A stretch of DNA of 64,000 nt from Burkholderia latens (lineage in GTDB: Bacteria > Pseudomonadota > Gammaproteobacteria > Burkholderiales > Burkholderiaceae), in contig NZ_CP013435.1 in the NCBI RefSeq assembly GCF_001718795.1, forward strand, positions 2,790,001 through 2,854,000, in the 5' to 3' direction. Positions within the stretch are counted from its first letter, which is position 1. The number at the start of each line of letters is the position of its first letter. The translations under genes and the position numbers were made by a program. Below, one piece after another: positions 47,847-56,635 of the stretch. Below the pieces are notes generated by a model. It searched no databases and was not told where the DNA came from. It saw only the letters and a program-made list of their open reading frames with translations.

Positions 47847-48329
47847 TCAGTGCGTGGCCGTCAGCCCGAACTCGCGCATCGCCGGCACGAAGTCGTGATT
47901 GAGCGTCGGCTTGCGCGACAGCTTCATCAGCACGTAGCGCTGGAACGGTGCAAGCCGCTGCCACTGCGCGAGCGTCGGCGCCGGCAGCCCGGCCAGCGCG
48001 CTCTGCTGCACGAGCGCGTCCGGCACCGTATCGGTCGCGCGCCAGCCCGGCTGCTCGTCCGGCTGAAACCACGACGGCTCCAGGTCGGCATGCGTACGCA
48101 GCATTTCGAACAGCGCATGGTCGAAGTTGGGCTCGATCGCGGTGTCGTCGTCGGCCGGAAACCGCGCGAGCAGCTTGCGGTCCTCGAGCGGCAGCAACTG
48201 CCACTGCTCGAGGGAAATCCGCAGCCCGAAGCGGTCGAGATTGAAGCGCACGATCATCGGGATGTACGTCAGGTTTTCCGACGAATCGTGTTCGAAATTG
48301 AATAGCAGCGGAGCGTCGCTGAGTCCCAT
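47847..48329 (-). CDS. Nitrate-reductase-associated protein (NarM-like)
   Basis: 160 residues. The segment LFNFEHDSSENLTYIPMIVRFNLDRFG, followed by LEQWQLLPLEDRKLL, is characteristic of the nitrate-reductase-associated protein family, whose cyanobacterial member NarM is needed for assimilatory nitrate reductase activity. The C-terminal half is less familiar. Divergent from fdhD, with 116 bases between the starts. No nitrate reductase gene is in the window. Confidence 0.75.
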   Translation of the reverse strand: MGLSDAPLLFNFEHDSSENLTYIPMIVRFNLDRFGLRISLEQWQLLPLEDRKLLARFPADDDTAIEPNFDHALFEMLRTHADLEPSWFQPDEQPGWRATDTVPDALVQQSALAGLPAPTLAQWQRLAPFQRYVLMKLSRKPTLNHDFVPAMREFGLTATH

Positions 48330-48445
48330 GATCGTTACCTGAATGGCGATGCCGGCGCGGCCGGCCTGCCTGGGGTATTTTAGAACCTCTGCGCGCGAGC
48401 GGCGCATGCGATCGCCGCCGCCGCCTCGAATCAACGGGAGTGCTC

Positions 48446-49270
48446 GTGAATCCGACCGAAACAGAAGAGCCGCGCGGCGCGATCGAGCTGTCCGTGCGCC
48501 GCGCGCGCCGCGGCGCCGTCGAAACCGCGCACGACTACGTCGGCCAGGAGTGGCCGGTCGCGCTCGTCTTCAACGGCATCTCGCATGCGGTGATGATGTG
48601 CACGCCGCGCGATCTCGAAGCGTTCGCAGTCGGCTTCGCGATCTCGGAAGGGATCGTCGAGCGCGGCAGCGACATCAAGGACATCGACGTGATCCTGCAC
48701 GCCGACGCGCCGCTGCCGCACGCCGAGGTGCATCTCGAAGTCGTCCAGCAGGCGTTCGCCGCGCTGAAGGACCGGCGCCGCGCGCTCGCCGGGCGCACCG
48801 GCTGCGGCGTGTGCGGGATCGAAAGCATCGACCTGCTCGATCTTGCGCCCGAACGCGTGCCCGACACCGGCTTCCTCGCGCGCCTCGCGCCCGACGCGCT
48901 CGCGCGTGCGGCTCATGCGCTGCCGGCGCACCAGGCGCTCACGCAGCTCACCGGCGGCCTGCACGCGGCCGCGTGGTGCGATGCAACAGGCGCGATCCGG
49001 ATGGCATTCGAGGACGTCGGCCGCCACAACGCACTCGACAAACTGATCGGCTCGCTGGTGCTGTCGCGCGGCGACACCACCGACGGGTTCGTGTTCCTGT
49101 CGAGCCGCGCGAGCTACGAACTGGTGCGCAAGTCGGCGCGAGTCGGCATCCCGATGGTCGCGACCATTTCCGCGCCGTCGTCGCTCGCGATCGCGATCGC
49201 GAGGACGGCCGGCCTGCGGCTCGTGAGCTTTTGCCGCGAAACCGGCCACGTGGATTACGGCACGGCCTGA
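48446..49270 (+). CDS. fdhD: Formate dehydrogenase accessory sulfurtransferase FdhD
   Basis: 274 residues. The Cys motif GRTGCGVCGIES near residue 120 carries the sulfur passed from IscS to the bis-MGD molybdenum cofactor of formate dehydrogenase. Other family segments are CTPRDLEAFAVGFAISEGI, FEDVGRHNALDKLIG and SSRASYELV. Start is GTG at 48446 with GGGAG upstream; GTG at 48440 is too near it. No formate dehydrogenase gene is in the window. Confidence 0.95.
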   Translation: MNPTETEEPRGAIELSVRRARRGAVETAHDYVGQEWPVALVFNGISHAVMMCTPRDLEAFAVGFAISEGIVERGSDIKDIDVILHADAPLPHAEVHLEVVQQAFAALKDRRRALAGRTGCGVCGIESIDLLDLAPERVPDTGFLARLAPDALARAAHALPAHQALTQLTGGLHAAAWCDATGAIRMAFEDVGRHNALDKLIGSLVLSRGDTTDGFVFLSSRASYELVRKSARVGIPMVATISAPSSLAIAIARTAGLRLVSFCRETGHVDYGTA

Positions 49271-49323
49271 TGCGGCCGGTGCGGCCCGCGCCCGCGCACG
49301 ACCGCCGGCGCAGGCCGACGTTG

Positions 49324-50091
49324 TCAGTCGAACTGGCGGAAATCCGGTTTGCGCTTCTCGAAGAAGGCGGTCATCGCCTCGCGCGCCTCGGGGGCGCGCA
49401 GCATCGCGGAGAAGTGCGCGGCTTCCTCGTTCATCCGCGCGGCGACCGCCACGCCGCCCGTCTCCTTCAGCAGCGCCTTGGTCACACGCAGCGACGACGC
49501 CGGCAGTGCCGCGAGCTTCGCCGCCTGCTTCGCCGCGAACGCGTCGAGCTCGGCCGCCGGCAGCACGCGATTGACGATGCCGATCCGGTGTGCTTCGAGC
49601 GCGTCGAACGCTTCGCCGAGCAGCAGTTTTTCGGCGGCGATCTGATGGCCGGCCAGACGCGGCAGCAACACGCTCGATGCGGCCTCCGGGCACAGGCCGA
49701 GCTGCGCGAACGGCAGCGAGAACGTCGCGGTGTCGGCAGCGTAGACGAGGTCGCAATGCAGCAGCATCGTCACGCCGACGCCAACCGCGACGCCCGGCAC
49801 CGCCGCGACGATCGGCTTGCTCGCGGTGCTGATTCGCGCGAGGAACTGGAACACCGATGCGTTCTCGTCCGTCGGCGGCGCCTTCAGGAAATCCTCGAGA
49901 TCATTACCCGCGCTGAAATTGCCGTCGCTGCCGCGCAGCAGGATTACGCGAACCGATTTGTCTTCCTGCGCGTCGGCGAGCGCGTCGGCCATCGTTTGGT
50001 ACATCGCCGCCGTCAGCGCATTCTTCTTCGCCGGGCGCGCGATCGTGATCGTCATCACGCCTTCGGCGCGTTCCACTTGAATGTCGGACAC
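49324..50091 (-). CDS. Enoyl-CoA hydratase/isomerase
   Basis: 255-residue crotonase-fold enzyme. Oxyanion-hole segments GSDGNFSAGNDLEDF and VPGVAVGVGVTMLLHCDLVYA are present. The second catalytic Glu region reads LGLCPEAASSVLLPRL, where many hydratases have Glu; the Pro-Glu here is typical of the isomerase-like subgroup. Start GTG at 50091 sits 6 bases after GGAG. Last gene of the beta-oxidation cluster, behind an intrinsic terminator. Confidence 0.88.
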   Translation of the reverse strand: MSDIQVERAEGVMTITIARPAKKNALTAAMYQTMADALADAQEDKSVRVILLRGSDGNFSAGNDLEDFLKAPPTDENASVFQFLARISTASKPIVAAVPGVAVGVGVTMLLHCDLVYAADTATFSLPFAQLGLCPEAASSVLLPRLAGHQIAAEKLLLGEAFDALEAHRIGIVNRVLPAAELDAFAAKQAAKLAALPASSLRVTKALLKETGGVAVAARMNEEAAHFSAMLRAPEAREAMTAFFEKRKPDFRQFD

Positions 50092-50122
50092 CACCGTCTC
50101 CTTGTCTTGCCCCTACCGAAAT

Positions 50123-50158
50123 GAAAAACGGTGCGCGAGCTCGTGGCCCGCGCACCGT
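50123..50158 (-). terminator. Intrinsic terminator between the thiolase and hydratase genes
   Basis: On the minus strand: 10-bp stem ACGGTGCGCG / CGCGCACCGT with an 11-base loop, followed by TTTTCATTT. Located 24 bases past the thiolase stop and 29 bases before the hydratase start. Confidence 0.8.
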
Positions 50159-50181
50159 CGTCGCTCTTCGTTGCGTCCCGC

Positions 50182-51381
50182 TTACAGGCGTTCGATGATG
50201 CCCGCCGCACCCATGCCGGTGCCGACGCACATCGTGACCATCCCGTACTTCAGGTTGCGGCGCCGCAGCCCGTGCACGACGGTCGCCGCGCGGATTGCGC
50301 CGGTCGCGCCGAGCGGGTGGCCGAGTGCGATCGCGCCTCCCAACGGGTTGACCTTCGACGGATCGAGGCCAAGGTCGCGCATCACCGCCAGCGACTGTGC
50401 GGCGAATGCCTCGTTCAGTTCGATCCAGTCAAGGTCGTCCTGCTTCAGGCCCGCGGCTTTCAACGCGGCCGGAATCGCTTCCTTCGGACCGATGCCCATG
50501 ATTTCCGGCGGCACGCCGCGCACCGCGAAGCTCACGAAGCGCGCGAGCGGCGTCAGGTTGAACTCCTTGAGCACCTTCTCCGATACGACGAGCAGCGCGC
50601 CCGCGCCGTCCGACGTCTGGGAGCTGTTGCCGGCCGTGACCGAGCCCTTGTTCGCGAACACCGTGCGCAGCTTCGCGAGGCCTTCGAGCGACGTATCCGC
50701 GCGCGGGCCTTCGTCGAGCTTGATCTCGCGCGTCTTCACGTCGATCTCGCCGGTCGCGAGGTTCGGGAAGCGCTCGGTGATCGTGTACGCGGCGATTTCG
50801 TCGCCGAATTCGCCGGCCTGCTGTGCGGCGAGCGCCTTGCGGTGCGATTCGACCGAGAACGCGTCCTGGTCTTCGCGGCTCACCTTCCACTGCTCGGCGA
50901 CGCGCTCGGCCGTCAGACCCATCCCGTACGCGATGCCGAAGTCTTCACTGCGATCGAAGATGTGCGGCGACATCGACGGCTTGTTGCCCATCATCGGCAC
51001 CATGCTCATCGATTCGCACCCGCCGGCGAGCAGCGCGTCCGATTCGCCGACGCGGATGCGGTCCGCCGCCATCGCGAGCGCGGTGATGCCCGACGCGCAG
51101 AAGCGGTTGACCGTCACGCCGCCGACCGTCTGCGGCAGGCCCGCGAGCAGCGCACCCATCCGCGCGACGTTCAGCCCCTGCTCGGCTTCGGGAATCGCGC
51201 AGCCGATGATCGCGTCCTCGATCACCTTCGTGTCGAGACCCGGCACCTGCGCGACCGCCGACTTGATCGCGTGAACCAGCAGCTCGTCCGGCCGCGTGTT
51301 CTTGAAGAAACCGCGCGGAGCCTTGCCGATCGGGGTGCGGCTGGCGGCGACGATGTATGCGTCTTGCAATTGTTTGCTCAT
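50182..51381 (-). CDS. fadA: Acetyl-CoA C-acyltransferase (thiolase)
   Basis: 399 residues. Thiolase landmarks: nucleophile Cys in NRFCASGITALAMA, the GGCESMSMVPM segment, His in GGAIALGHPLGATG, and the second Cys in MCVGTGMGAAGI. Catalyses the final thiolytic step of beta-oxidation. Starts 71 bases after the FadN-type gene, with GGAG before the ATG. Confidence 0.95.
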   Translation of the reverse strand: MSKQLQDAYIVAASRTPIGKAPRGFFKNTRPDELLVHAIKSAVAQVPGLDTKVIEDAIIGCAIPEAEQGLNVARMGALLAGLPQTVGGVTVNRFCASGITALAMAADRIRVGESDALLAGGCESMSMVPMMGNKPSMSPHIFDRSEDFGIAYGMGLTAERVAEQWKVSREDQDAFSVESHRKALAAQQAGEFGDEIAAYTITERFPNLATGEIDVKTREIKLDEGPRADTSLEGLAKLRTVFANKGSVTAGNSSQTSDGAGALLVVSEKVLKEFNLTPLARFVSFAVRGVPPEIMGIGPKEAIPAALKAAGLKQDDLDWIELNEAFAAQSLAVMRDLGLDPSKVNPLGGAIALGHPLGATGAIRAATVVHGLRRRNLKYGMVTMCVGTGMGAAGIIERL

Positions 51382-51452
51382 TTGAGACTCCTTGGCCTGT
51401 CGACCAGTGCTTGCGCGTCGGCGCTCACCCTGGTCCCATGCTGTGCACTCGC

Positions 51453-53888
51453 TCAGTTACGCACCGGCTTGCCGGTCTGCAACATGCCCATGATCCGTTC
51501 CTGCGTCTTCTGCGTGCCGAGCAGCTCGACGAATGCGCGGCGCTCGAGCGCGAGCAGCCATTCTTCGTCGACGAGGCTGCCCGCTTCGACGTCGCCGCCG
51601 CACACGGCTTCGGCAATGCGGCTCGCGATCAGGAAGTCGTGGTCGCTGATGAAGCGGCCGTCACGCATGTTGACGAGCGATGCCTTGATCGTCGCGATTG
51701 CGGAGCGACCGGCGACCGGCACGTCCTTCGCGCGCAGCGGTGCGCGGTAGCCGGTGTCGGCCAGCGCACGCGCTTCCTTCTTCGCGGTGTCCAGCAGTTC
51801 GAACACGTTGAAGACGATCGTGTCCGACGGCTTCACGTAGCCCATCGCACGCGCATCGTGCGCGGACGACGACACCTTCGCCATCGCTGCGTTCTCGAAC
51901 GACTTCGTGACGAACTTCAGGATGTCGGTGGTCGCGTTCGCGGCCGTGGCGGCTTCCGCCGCGCGCAGCGCCGCTTCCTTCAGGCCGCCGCCCGCCGGCA
52001 CGAGGCCGACGCCCACTTCGACCAGACCGATGTAACTCTCGACGTGCACGACGCGCTTCGCGCTGTGCAGCATCAGCTCGCACCCGCCGCCGAGCGCGAT
52101 GCCCGACACGGCCGCCACGACCGGCACGTTCGCGTACTTCACGCGCAGCATGCCTTCCTGGAACTTCTTCACGAACGGCTCGATGCCCTTCGCGCCGCCC
52201 ATCATGAACGCGGGCATCGCTTCCTCGAGGTTCGCGCCGGCCGAGAACGGGCCGCCCGGCGTGCCGAGCTTCAGCGACGTCGGCTGCCAGATCACGACGC
52301 CCTTGTAGTCCTTCTCCGCGAGTTCGATCGCCTGCACGAGGCCGTCGATCACGCTCGGTCCGATCGTGTTCATCTTCGACTTGAACGATACGATCACGAC
52401 GTCGTCCTCACCGGCACGGTCGTCGACCCATGCGCGCACCGCGTCGGTCTCGAACAGCGTCTTGCCGTACGTCTTCGGGTCGGCGCCCGCTTCGCCGATG
52501 AGCGGCGCGCGGAACACCTGCTTGCGGTACACGGCGAGATCGGAACGCGGCACGAAGCGCTTCGACGCCGGCGCCCACGAGCCTTCGGCCGTGTGCACGC
52601 CGCCCTTCTCCGCGACCGGGCCTTCGAGCACCCACGACGGCAGCGGCACGTTCGCGAGCGCCTTGCCCGCCGCGATGTCTTCCTGAACCCATTCTGCAAC
52701 CTGCTTCCAGCCGGCGGCCTGCCAGCCTTCGAACGGGCCTTCGTTCCAGCCGAAGCCCCAGCGGATCGCGAGGTCGACGTCGCGCGCGTTGTCGGCGATC
52801 GACTCGAGATGCACGCCGATGTAGTGGAACACGTCGCGGAAGATCGACCACAGGAACTGCGCGTGCGGATGGTTGGTCTCGCGCAGCAGCTTCAGGCGTT
52901 CCGCCGGCGGACGCTTCAGGATGCGGCCGACGGTTTCGTCCGCCTTCGCGCCCGAGTCGACGTAGGCGCCCGTCTTCGCGTCGAGCACCTTGATCGCCTT
53001 GCCTTCCTTCTTGTAGAAGCCGCCGCCCGTCTTCTGGCCGAGCGCACCCTGCTTCACCAGCTCGGCGAGCACGGCAGGCGTCTGATAGACCGGGAAGAAC
53101 GGATCGTCGGCGAGGTTGTCCTGCATCGTCTTGATCACGTGCGCCATCGTGTCGAGGCCGACCACGTCCGCGGTGCGGAACGTCGCCGACTTCGCGCGGC
53201 CGAGGCGGCTGCCCGTCAGATCGTCGACTTCGTCGAAGCGCAGGCCGAACTTCGCGGCCTCGGTGATCACGGCGAGAATCGAGAAAATGCCGACGCGGTT
53301 CGCGATGAAGTTCGGCGTGTCCTTAGCACGCACGACGCCCTTGCCGACGACGCTCGTCAGGAAGGTTTCGAGCTGGTCGAGGATTTCCGGACGCGTATGC
53401 GCGGTCGGGATCAGCTCGACGAGGTGCATGTAGCGCGGCGGGTTGAAGAAGTGCACGCCGCAGAAGCGTGCCTTCAGCTCGTCCGAGAAACCTTCGGACA
53501 GCTTCGTGATCGACAGCCCCGACGTGTTGGTTGCGAAGATCGCATTCGGTGCGATGTGCGGCGCGACTTTCTTGTACAGATCGTGCTTCCAGTCCATGCG
53601 CTCGGCGATCGCTTCGATCACGACGTCGCATTCGGCGAGCTTCGCGATGTCGTCTTCGTAGTTCGCGGCTTCGAGGTATTTCGCGTCGTCTTTCACGCCG
53701 AACGGCGCGGGCGACAACTTCTTCAGGTTCTCGATCGCCTTCAGCGCGATCGCGTTTTTCGGGCCTTCCTTGGCCGGCAGGTCGAACAGCAGCACCGGCA
53801 CGCGCGCGTTGACGAGGTGCGCGGCGATCTGCGCGCCCATCACGCCGGCGCCCAGCACGGCGACCTTGCGAATCAGGAAATTGCTCAC
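51453..53888 (-). CDS. Bifunctional 3-hydroxyacyl-CoA dehydrogenase / enoyl-CoA hydratase, FadN type
   Basis: 811 residues. The NAD-binding dehydrogenase comes first (VLGAGVMGAQIAAHL at about residues 11-25, then FFNPPRYMHLVEL and GRAKSATFRTADVVGLDTM). The crotonase-like hydratase part lies in the last third (GTPGGPFSAGANL, VSGIALGGGCELMLH). This order is the reverse of E. coli FadB and matches FadN-like enzymes. Start GTG at 53888 with GGAGAC. Works with the adjacent thiolase and acyl-CoA dehydrogenase. Confidence 0.94.
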   Translation of the reverse strand: MSNFLIRKVAVLGAGVMGAQIAAHLVNARVPVLLFDLPAKEGPKNAIALKAIENLKKLSPAPFGVKDDAKYLEAANYEDDIAKLAECDVVIEAIAERMDWKHDLYKKVAPHIAPNAIFATNTSGLSITKLSEGFSDELKARFCGVHFFNPPRYMHLVELIPTAHTRPEILDQLETFLTSVVGKGVVRAKDTPNFIANRVGIFSILAVITEAAKFGLRFDEVDDLTGSRLGRAKSATFRTADVVGLDTMAHVIKTMQDNLADDPFFPVYQTPAVLAELVKQGALGQKTGGGFYKKEGKAIKVLDAKTGAYVDSGAKADETVGRILKRPPAERLKLLRETNHPHAQFLWSIFRDVFHYIGVHLESIADNARDVDLAIRWGFGWNEGPFEGWQAAGWKQVAEWVQEDIAAGKALANVPLPSWVLEGPVAEKGGVHTAEGSWAPASKRFVPRSDLAVYRKQVFRAPLIGEAGADPKTYGKTLFETDAVRAWVDDRAGEDDVVIVSFKSKMNTIGPSVIDGLVQAIELAEKDYKGVVIWQPTSLKLGTPGGPFSAGANLEEAMPAFMMGGAKGIEPFVKKFQEGMLRVKYANVPVVAAVSGIALGGGCELMLHSAKRVVHVESYIGLVEVGVGLVPAGGGLKEAALRAAEAATAANATTDILKFVTKSFENAAMAKVSSSAHDARAMGYVKPSDTIVFNVFELLDTAKKEARALADTGYRAPLRAKDVPVAGRSAIATIKASLVNMRDGRFISDHDFLIASRIAEAVCGGDVEAGSLVDEEWLLALERRAFVELLGTQKTQERIMGMLQTGKPVRN

Positions 53889-54000
53889 GGGATGTCTCCG
53901 GATAATGTCGTGCAGCGCGGGTCAGGAAGGCTGCACGGCGAAGTGAGTACCAGGAACCGTTGCGTTCGGGCGGCGCGCGATGCGCACCGCCCGGCTTGCA

Positions 54001-55788
54001 TCAGAACAGCGATTCGTCGACTTCCATCAGCGTCTTCGAACCGGCGCGCGCGGCGCGGATCGTCGCGGCCGTTTCGGGCAGCAGGCGCGCAAAGTAGAAG
54101 CGTGCCGTCGCGAGCTTCGACTTGTAGAACGGATCGCCCGACGCTTCCTTGTCGAGCGCGATGCGCGCCATGCGCGCCCAGAAGTACGAGAACACCAGGT
54201 GACCGACGGTGCGCAGGTACGGCACGGCGGCGGCGCCCACTTCGTCCGGGTTCTGCATCGCCTTCATGCCGATTTCCATCGTCAGCTTCTGCACCTTTTC
54301 ACCGATGTCGGCGAGCGGGTTGATGAACTCGGCCATCTCCGGCTTCACACCTTCGGCTTCCGCGAATTCGGTGACGAGCTTGCCGAACTTCTTCAGCTTC
54401 GCACCCATGTCGCCGAGCACCTTGCGGCCGAGCAGGTCCAGCGACTGGATCGAGTTCGTGCCTTCGTAGATCATGTTGATCCGCGCGTCGCGCACGTATT
54501 GCTCCATCCCCCATTCGGAGATGAAGCCGTGGCCGCCGAAGATCTGCATCGCGTGGTTGGTCGACTCGAACGCGTTGTCGGTCAGAAACGCCTTGATGAT
54601 CGGCGTGAGGAGCGCGACGAGGTCGGCCGCTTCCTTGCGCACGGCTTCGTCGGCGTGCGAAAGCTCCTTGTCGATCTGCAGCGCGGACCAGTACGTGAAG
54701 GCGCGCGCACCTTCCGCATAGGCCTTCTGCGTGAGCAGCATGCGGCGCACGTCCGGATGCACGATGATCGGGTCGGCCGGCTTGTCCGGTGCCTTCGGGC
54801 CGGTCAGCGAACGCATCTGCAGACGCTCCTTCGCGTACGCGAGCGAGTTCTGGTACGCAACTTCCGTGAGGCCCAGGCCCTGCATGCCGACGCCCAGACG
54901 CGCGGCGTTCATCATCACGAACATCGCGTTCAAGCCCTTGTTCGGCTCGCCGACCATCCAGCCCTTCGCGTTGTCGAGGTTCATCACGCACGTCGAGTTG
55001 CCGTGGATGCCCATCTTGTGTTCGATCGAGCCGCACTTGATGCCGTTGCGCTCGCCCGGTTCGCCCGATGCGTCCGGAATGAACTTCGGCACGATGAACA
55101 GCGAGATCCCCTTCGTGCCTTGCGGTGCGTCCGGCAGGCGCGCGAGCACGAGATGGATGATGTTCTTCGACATGTCGTGCTCGCCGCTCGAGATGAAGAT
55201 CTTCGTGCCGCTGATCGAGTACGAGCCGTCGCCGTTCGGTTCGGCCTTGGTGCGCAGGATGCCGAGGTCGGTGCCGCAATGCGGTTCGGTCAGGCACATC
55301 GTGCCCGTCCATTCGCCCGACACGAGCTTCGGCAGGTATTGCTGCTGGAGTTCCGGCGCGCCGTGCGCGTGCAGGCATTCGTACGCACCGTGCGACAGGC
55401 CCGGATACATCGTCCATGCCTGGTTCGCCGAGTTCAGCATTTCGTAGAGCGCGTTGTTCACGAACGCGGGCAGGCCCTGGCCGCCGTAGTCCGGATCGCA
55501 GCCAAGCGCCGGCCAGCCGGCCTCGACGTACTGCTGGTACGCTTCCTTGAAGCCGGTCGGCGTCTTCACGACGCCGTCGCCTTCATACGTGCAGCCTTCG
55601 CGGTCGCCGACCTGGTTCAGCGGAAACAGCACCTCGGAGCAGAACTTGCCCGCTTCCTCCAGGACCTGGTTGATCGTGTCGGCGTCGAGGTCCGCATGCT
55701 TGGGCATTTGCTTGACTTCGGCTTCGACGTTCAGAAGCTCGTGCAACACGAATTGCATGTCGCGCAGCGGCGCGGCGTACTGTCCCAT
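54001..55788 (-). CDS. Acyl-CoA dehydrogenase (DmdC/FadE-like, long form)
   Basis: 595 residues. Standard acyl-CoA dehydrogenase core (MCLTEPHCGTDLG flavin/substrate segment, then TKIFISSGEHDM) preceded by an extra N-terminal helical region of about 40 residues and followed by a C-terminal extension of about 130 residues, the build of the DmdC-like group. The last helix carries a putative base Glu in MIYEGTNSIQSLD. ATG at 55788 (MGQYAAP) follows GGAGAGAG. First enzyme of the cluster, 58 bases after tetR. Confidence 0.93.
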   Translation of the reverse strand: MGQYAAPLRDMQFVLHELLNVEAEVKQMPKHADLDADTINQVLEEAGKFCSEVLFPLNQVGDREGCTYEGDGVVKTPTGFKEAYQQYVEAGWPALGCDPDYGGQGLPAFVNNALYEMLNSANQAWTMYPGLSHGAYECLHAHGAPELQQQYLPKLVSGEWTGTMCLTEPHCGTDLGILRTKAEPNGDGSYSISGTKIFISSGEHDMSKNIIHLVLARLPDAPQGTKGISLFIVPKFIPDASGEPGERNGIKCGSIEHKMGIHGNSTCVMNLDNAKGWMVGEPNKGLNAMFVMMNAARLGVGMQGLGLTEVAYQNSLAYAKERLQMRSLTGPKAPDKPADPIIVHPDVRRMLLTQKAYAEGARAFTYWSALQIDKELSHADEAVRKEAADLVALLTPIIKAFLTDNAFESTNHAMQIFGGHGFISEWGMEQYVRDARINMIYEGTNSIQSLDLLGRKVLGDMGAKLKKFGKLVTEFAEAEGVKPEMAEFINPLADIGEKVQKLTMEIGMKAMQNPDEVGAAAVPYLRTVGHLVFSYFWARMARIALDKEASGDPFYKSKLATARFYFARLLPETAATIRAARAGSKTLMEVDESLF

Positions 55789-55846
55789 GACTCTCTCCAA
55801 AGGTGGGCAAAACGGCTCGAGCTCCTGGCGGGCGGATCACGCGCCG

Positions 55847-56446
55847 CTAACGGCTCTCGCTCTGATACGAAACGATCGTCTTTTCCAGCGCGGCCCACGT
55901 GAGGCGCACGGCATCCGGCGAATGCAGGAAGCGGGCGTCGTGATGCAGGCCGAGCGTGAAGCTGTACAACTCGAAGAGCATCAGGTCCGGATCGGTATCC
56001 GCACGCAGATGGCCTTCTTCCTTCGCCTGCGAAATGGCGCGCAGCAACGCGGCACGCCAGGCGGTCACGCTCGCGATCAACTGCTCGCGCACGGGGCTGT
56101 CAGGCCGGTCGTCATACTCGACGGCGCCGCTGATGTAGATGCAGCCAGTCGTCACCTCCTGGATGCGCTTCTCGATCCAGCGCGCCAGCATCGCCCGCAG
56201 GCGCGGCAGACCGCGCGGCTCGCGCAGGCTCGGAAAGAACACCTCGTTCTCGAAACGATGGTGATATTCGCGGACGACCTCGACCTGCAGATCCTCACGC
56301 GATCCGAAGTGCGCGAACACACCGCTCTTGCTCATCTGCATGCGCTCGGCCAGCAGGCCGATCGTCAGCCCCTCCAGCCCGTCACGGCTGGCGAGGTCCA
56401 AAGCAGCTTCGAGTATCGCGGCACGCGTCTGTTCGCCTTTTCGCAT
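55847..56446 (-). CDS. TetR-family regulator of the beta-oxidation cluster
   Basis: 199 residues. N-terminal helix-turn-helix LTIGLLAERMQMSKSGVFAHFGSREDL at about residues 27-53; the rest is an all-helical ligand domain. It heads the cluster on the same strand, 58 bases before the acyl-CoA dehydrogenase, so autoregulation together with its cluster is likely. By analogy with TetR-type fatty-acid regulators the ligand may be an acyl-CoA; this is inference. Confidence 0.88.
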   Translation of the reverse strand: MRKGEQTRAAILEAALDLASRDGLEGLTIGLLAERMQMSKSGVFAHFGSREDLQVEVVREYHHRFENEVFFPSLREPRGLPRLRAMLARWIEKRIQEVTTGCIYISGAVEYDDRPDSPVREQLIASVTAWRAALLRAISQAKEEGHLRADTDPDLMLFELYSFTLGLHHDARFLHSPDAVRLTWAALEKTIVSYQSESR

Positions 56447-56470
56447 AGCTTTTTCTGTAACCGTTCGGGG

Positions 56471-56488
56471 GTTCGAATAAAATCGAAC
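56471..56488. promoter_or_regulatory. Candidate operator of the TetR regulator
   Basis: GTTCGA-ATAAAA-TCGAAC, perfect 6-base arms, 25 bases before the tetR start and just downstream of the predicted transcription start. Confidence 0.5.
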
Positions 56489-56497
56489 GGCCGTACT

Positions 56498-56526
56498 ATT
56501 ATTGAGTGCGGCCGCTCGCGAAACAA
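56498..56526 (-). promoter_or_regulatory. Promoter of tetR and the beta-oxidation cluster
   Basis: Minus strand: TTGTTT (56526-56521), 17-base spacer, AATAAT (56503-56498). Start near 56491. Two CGGCCG palindromes lie in the spacer (56509-56514) and over the start (56488-56493). Confidence 0.5.
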
Positions 56527-56554
56527 GGAAATTATTAGAAACCGGTGTCTAACC

Positions 56555-56616
56555 GAGCCGCTATTTTGCGCGATTCCGGCCGGGCCGGAGCGGCTTTTCC
56601 GCACGAACGTGCGGAC
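56555..56616. repeat. Cluster of inverted repeats between tetR promoter and cls
   Basis: Contains TCCGGCC-G-GGCCGGA (56575-56589) and TCCGCACG-AA-CGTGCGGA (56598-56615), plus a longer-range AGCCGC/GCGGCT pairing. The second dyad is followed by CGGATTTTT on the plus strand. Probably the cls transcript end, but no T-run follows in the minus direction. Confidence 0.5.
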
Positions 56617-56635
56617 GGATTTTTGAAGGGAACGC

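Noticed and set aside
51357..54323. 988-codon plus-strand open frame over the FadN-type gene
   Set aside because: Antisense shadow; repetitive Arg/Val/Asp/His composition with no start-site support.
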